A stretch of 64,000 nt of DNA, taken from Gnetum montanum. Lineage: Eukaryota > Streptophyta > Gnetopsida > Gnetales > Gnetaceae. The notes beneath the pieces are model-generated. The model saw nothing but the letters and a program-made list of their open reading frames with translations, was not told the origin of the DNA and did not search any database. Shown one piece after another: positions 59,901-64,000 of this stretch. Within the stretch, counting starts at the first letter, position 1; every line of letters begins with the position of its first letter. The position numbers and the translations under genes were made by a program. The stretch spans positions 277,992 to 341,991 of the forward strand of contig MNCI01010443.1 of assembly GCA_015680685.1 (NCBI GenBank). The letters run 5' to 3'.

Positions 59901-61359
59901 GTGGTACCTAACTTTTGACCCACCAGGTCTATACAATAATGGAAATAGTGAGAGTTCAACTGCCAAAACTACTTCAAGCGTGACCTGTTTGAAAGGTTCC
60001 CTCCACTTCTTGTCCAACCAACCCTTCACCCTAAACTGATCATAGAAAGGGGCGAGCGTGCGTAGGTAAGTAAAATATTCTCCCCCGCAATGACCAATCA
60101 TGCCCGCCCACAGGCTCTTAGCATAAGCAAGTTCCTATAAGGCTAGCTGTGTCGTAGCCAGCAAATCCGGTTGATCGTGAACCCCATCATCATCAATGTA
60201 GAACCTGGTGACAAACACACATCATTAGCATTCAGCCAAGTATAGTCAGCGTCACATAACAGAGCAAAACAAAGATAAAAAACTCACCCACCAACACAAT
60301 AGACAGTCCCCTGCAAATTCTGAAAGTGCGTCGCCATGTGACATGCAAGGTACAATGTTTTATATGGGTGATAGCACTAGTATTCTGGCATGTCCCAGAT
60401 CCAAGCTAAATGCCTTAACCCTATTGGTTGTTGACTGGACCCCCCTCCTGCCCACTTGTGGTTACCTCATCGAAAAGGTATCTCAGGATGCCCTGATTCG
60501 CCCCTGGCAGCATGGCCTCTATTATGTCGGATGCCTGCATCTCGTCTAAGGAAGACCAAACAATCACACTAAAGTGGTTGAGAAGGAATTGCAAGAAGTC
60601 TCATGCCCCTTCCCTAAACCAAACCGCTCAATCTCCCACACGTATCAGGGGAAGAGGAACGTTGGCCATAGGCCTGCTCACATGGCACCGGACCCCTCCA
60701 AGGTCCAAAACGATCAGCCTAGACCTTGGTCCTACCCTGCACAATGCAATTAACAAATGCTGGCATCACACTCAAATGCAATACACGTGCAACATAGCAA
60801 TGCCTAGCAGTCCATAAATATAGCATAGCATAACCCTCTACCCATACATAGCGTAGCAAAGGTGTGAGAGCCTAGCATAGCAAAAACATGCAAATAGCTC
60901 AGCGTAGCAGTAAAACAATTGGTGACATGCCCAAGCAAAACACGCGTTGCGATGCCGCATTGCACATGATCAAACCCTCCCAAGGGTTTTACATTACGAC
61001 ATGCCAAGGCCAAACAACTTAAACTGCCTCAGCCCCGCAGGCATGACAACCGCAGGGGCAGTAGTCCCAGAGGCCTTACAACGAAACCTTTGCACATCGG
61101 CCATGACCGAAAAAGGGGCCATGGCAATGCAAAAGCTAAAACAATGTGGCCACAAAAAATGTAGATAGCAAAAAAAATAGGATGCAAAACCAAAGCAGAA
61201 AATAGCAAAAGGCGCAAAATGAAAAGAGAAAAGGAGGCATGAAAATTTATTGGGTCAATGGTATGCTCTCTCGTGTCGGAATGCACACTTGTGGTGCACG
61301 TCTTAGGGCTTGTTTCGCCTCCCCAACCTTCACAAGCACTAGATGAGTCTTAGGAGCCA
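56974..61359 (-). pseudogene. ORF-X of element B: antisense spliced cargo gene, most complete copy
   Basis: Exons inferred from GT-AG sites and homology (minus strand): possible first exon from ATG at 61359 (MAPKTHLVLVKV, good context GCCATGGCT), then 60736-60288, 60204-59908, 59826-58780, 58641-58316, 58255-58110, 58007-about 57180 and 57108-56974 (stop TGA). The 60736-60288 exon reads RSRLIVLDLGGV (HAD/FCP1 motif I, second Asp lost), then VWFREGA, a stop, DFLQFL and FSVIVWSSL, like plant NIF/FCP1-type phosphatases. The central exon is 1047 bp, equal to D's. The 58641-58316 exon begins with a run of acidic residues; the 58007 exon is coiled-coil (AEQREANLAAEVKNLRSRN). Several stops make it a pseudogene. 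No functional assay or homologue could be checked. Confidence 0.78.
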
Positions 61360-61704
61360 TGGCCCTCCTTGCAGATGTACAACCTTCACTATAGAAATTC
61401 GTCTCGCTAGTCGATCAACACAACTGCTCCGCGCTTTGAAATCGTCGTATGCTCCGATGAGGGTTCTACACTCTTACGATGGAAACAACGAAATTACCCA
61501 AGTTTAACCCCTATTTATGGCCATAAGGGCAAGATGGGGAAACTTACCTATTTCTTTCTCCGATTAATGTGGAGCGTGCCATGCAGTGTAGCATGCTCAC
61601 CATGACATCATAACACTATTAACATTTAAGCCTTGACATGCTTCAACCCAACTACTCGCCTTCTCGAAGATAAAGAAAAAAAATATAATAATATTTGTTT
61701 TTGA
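61360..61704. other. Upstream (promoter side) region of ORF-X in element B
   Basis: No gene. Sequence between the possible ORF-X ATG and the second hairpin array, so it would hold the ORF-X promoter. No convincing TATA box in the expected place. Contains an AAATATAATAATATT stretch near 61680. Confidence 0.45.
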
Positions 61705-62112
61705 TTAAGGGTCTGAAAAAGACCTTAAACTAACAAGCCTAGCATTTTTGCTCTCCTCAGGGTCCAAAAGACCCTAAAATAGTAGTTTCAACCTGTTACG
61801 TTCACAATCCGCAATGACGGTAGACTAACCATATCCTTACACTAGTAGTCACCTTATCCTCTTCCACATAGGTAGTATCACATTTCCTAGTAGTTTCATG
61901 ATTCCATTTTTGCACTAACAGTTCGATACTCCTTATACTCGCAATTCCCTTTTATTATTATTATTATTTCATATCAAGATTTTACATGTTGCAATATGGT
62001 AGTTCGAGATGACACTAAACTAGCAGTTCGGCATTGGCGTATCGACAGTCACACGTTCCATTGGCAACCCTACACTCTCGCACCTTGGCGGTCCACCACA
62101 ACCTTAAACTAG
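61705..62112 (+). repeat. Hairpin-AAACTA array 2, element B
   Basis: GGTC-TGAAAAA-GACC plus TTAAACTA (about 61711), GGGTC-CAAAA-GACCC plus TAAAATAG (about 61770) and GGT-CCACCACA-ACC plus TTAAACTA (about 62090), with weaker units between (AAACTA at about 62018). The stems here are the longest of this type and clearly differ in sequence from GGCC units while remaining paired. Confidence 0.8.
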
Positions 62113-62243
62113 CAAACTTTCAATCTTTACATCACCTCACTTAGCAAGTTGCATCTCGGTGTTGCTTTGCATATTTGTGTTTCACATAATCTCTGATGAC
62201 CCTTACCCAGGCTTTCTTCTTATGATGACAAGTCAAGCAAGAT

Positions 62244-64000
62244 ATGGGAATCCATCGTGCCCTTTCCATGCCTTTAATGTTAGCAGGGCCACAGTGCAAG
62301 CTCGTGAGACAGTTGAACCCTGACATGATCAATTGGGGGACAACTACGATTAACACTATAGTAGCCTTGGAAGCATCCCCAGATTGGCCTAGGCACCTGG
62401 TCCAAGCCCTAGATTTAGAGGTCGGGGATATAACCAAGGATCCTCTTGTCAAGATACCTATGACCATGTCAAAAGGGGAGGTAAAGACATTAAGACTCAG
62501 CTCCCTCCTAGACACACAAACACATGAAGGTGTAGTTAAAACTCTGCAGGACCACATCGATGTCTTCGGATGGATGTATAGCGACATGTCGGGTCTTGAT
62601 CCATGGCTGATTCAACATAACATCATCCTAGGCCCACACACAAAGGTAGTCAAGAAAAAGGCTCCTAAAATTAAGCTAGAAATAGCACTAGCCTTAAAGG
62701 TTGAAATCACTAAGTTATACCAAGCAAGTTTTATCCGCGTGGTTGACTATTCAGAGTGGGTGTCCAACATCATTGTAGTTTCGAAGAAAACAAGAGGGAT
62801 ACGAATCTGTATAGACTTCCAAGACTTGAACAAGGCAACGATCAAAGATAAATTCCCACTCCTGAGCATCAATCAACTCATCGACACCAAGGCTGGTCAT
62901 GCTTTGCTATCCTTCATGGATGACTTCTCTGGATACAACCAAATCCACATCAACCCAGAGCACCAGCTGTCAAAAATCTTCATGACTCCATGGGGAACCT
63001 TCTACTCTACCATGATGCCTTTCAGGCTCAAGAATGCTGGAGCAACCTACCATCAAGCCATGACCTACATTTTCAATGACTACATCTTAGAAACATTAAA
63101 TGATTACATAGATGACATAGCGGTTAAGTCTAAGAAGGCAGCCAATCATCCACGCGATCTAGGGGTAGTCCTCAAGTGCTGCCAAATGCATGACTTACGT
63201 CTCAATCCTAAGAAGTGCGTCTTCAGGATAAAGACTGGATGCATGTTAGGGTTCATAGTATTGGAGGCTGGAATATGGATGGACCCCAACAAAATCAAGG
63301 CCATCATCAATTTAGCGCCTCCCACCAACCTTAAGGAGTTACGCGGTTTACAAGGCATGGTACAATTCATTCGAAGGTTCATAGCCAAGTTGATTGACAA
63401 GTTACACCCCATGCAACATCTTCTAAAGAAGGGGGTTGACTTTGAATGGACAACCCAGTGTCAACAAGCCTTCAATGACCTGAAGCAAGAGCTCTCGCAC
63501 CTCCCAACGGTGCACCTACCACAAAGGGACAAGCCTTTCTTCATATACCTTGCCACCTCCAATGCATCCATAGTGGCACTGCTATGTCAGAAGCGGGACG
63601 ACGGTTCTGAGATACCGGTGTACTACCTGAGCCATGCACTAATAGCATACAAGGTGAAATACAATGAAGTGGAGAGGAATTGCCTAGCCTTATTATTCAC
63701 ACTAAAAAAGTGGCGGCATTACCTGTTTCATAGCATAACCAACATCATTTGCAAAAGCAACATACTCCAAGCTATCACCAACAACCTGTACGAAAGTAGC
63801 AGGATAGCCCGATGGAAAGCAATAACCGCAAAGTTCGACCTATGCTATCTAAGTCAATCATCAACAAAGGGTCAAGCCATAGCAACCCAACTTCCAGCCT
63901 CGCCAGTCAGTGACTAGGCCACCATAGACCCAAAATTCCTAGACAAATACGTTAGCAATGTCGCCATTGTCCCATCGCATTTGGAGGCTACCTTACATTT
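62244..64000 (+). pseudogene. Pol of element B: RT, RNase H, start of second RNase H (cut by window end)
   Basis: 557 open codons to TAG at 63915, then the same frame continues with FLDKYVSNVAIVP to the window end. DLEVGDITKDP (about 62415) is the RT-proximal segment. RT core about 62750-63130 has DFQDLNKATIKD, MMPFRLKNAGATYH and YIDDIAVKS. The connection is LRGLQGMVQFIRRF near 63340. RNase H about 63520-63740 (VYYLSHAL, YNEVERNCLALL). The archaeal-type RNase H and integrase lie beyond the window. Start uncertain (ATG at 62244 is the first in frame; a spliced start is possible). This is the most intact pol here. Confidence 0.88.

Larger units (their letters stand above)
17986..64000 (+). mobile_element. 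Tat/Ogre-like LTR retrotransposon B (plus strand, split by element A)
   Basis: Visible parts are the 5' LTR (to 19252), primer site, repeat-rich leader, gag (20190-21774 and 54371 onward), protease, hairpin array, antisense ORF-X, a second hairpin array and pol, cut at the window end. It is the outermost and so the oldest element on this strand. Its coding sequences align with A but are far more diverged than A, C, D and E are among themselves, so it is a separate subfamily. The left LTR end is uncertain because C abuts it. gag is frameshifted and pol has at least one stop near its end. Confidence 0.88.

Overview
The window is intergenic DNA from a vascular plant with a large, repeat-rich genome. 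Almost every base belongs to old, mutually nested LTR retrotransposons of the Ty3/gypsy Tat (Ogre-like) group. The evidence is a Tat-type gag with a C-x2-H-x4-H-x4-C knuckle, a D-D-G-A aspartic protease, an RT with YVDD/YMDD/YIDD, a second archaeal-type RNase H after the first, and an integrase. LTRs run TG...CA with 5-bp target duplications, and the tRNA primer site fits plant tRNA-Asn. I found no host gene, rRNA, tRNA gene or CRISPR array. Species cannot be named from the sequence; every coding region except one viral pol carries stops or frameshifts.

Layout, with letters assigned here. Element D (minus strand, 1-10006, left end outside the window) lies inside element C (minus, 10007-17985 visible). 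C abuts or interrupts the 5' LTR region of element B (plus, 17986 to beyond 64000). B's gag is split by element A (plus, 21775-54370), flanked by ATGAC and GCGAC. A's antisense cargo gene is split by element E (minus, 29241-44527), flanked by gcctt and gcctc. E's 3' non-coding region carries a roughly 3.5-kb endogenous caulimovirid (plant pararetrovirus) fragment at about 31665-35215.

The notable feature is that D, C, A and B all carry the same extra gene, called ORF-X here. It always lies between protease and reverse transcriptase and always runs antisense to the element. It has at least seven exons separated by short GT-AG introns. Its N-terminal exon resembles plant FCP1/NIF-type HAD phosphatases, the large middle exon encodes a separate unidentified region, and the 3' part is acidic and then coiled-coil. 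A and B are clearly diverged, yet the central exon is 1047 bp in both B and D. Because ORF-X is antisense, its introns cannot be removed from the element's genomic RNA, so an intron-containing gene can be carried through retrotransposition. E lacks ORF-X altogether.

The non-coding spacers around ORF-X, and the spacer after integrase in E, hold arrays of small hairpin units. A 3-6 bp stem encloses a loop of about 4-10 bases and is followed by a conserved AAACTA-like tail. The stems differ between units (GGCC/GGCC, GTC/GAC, AGTC/GACT, GGTC/GACC, GGGTC/GACCC) but remain paired, which suggests selection on RNA or DNA structure. LTRs, 5' leaders and the first ORF-X intron are filled with subfamily-specific degenerate short motifs.
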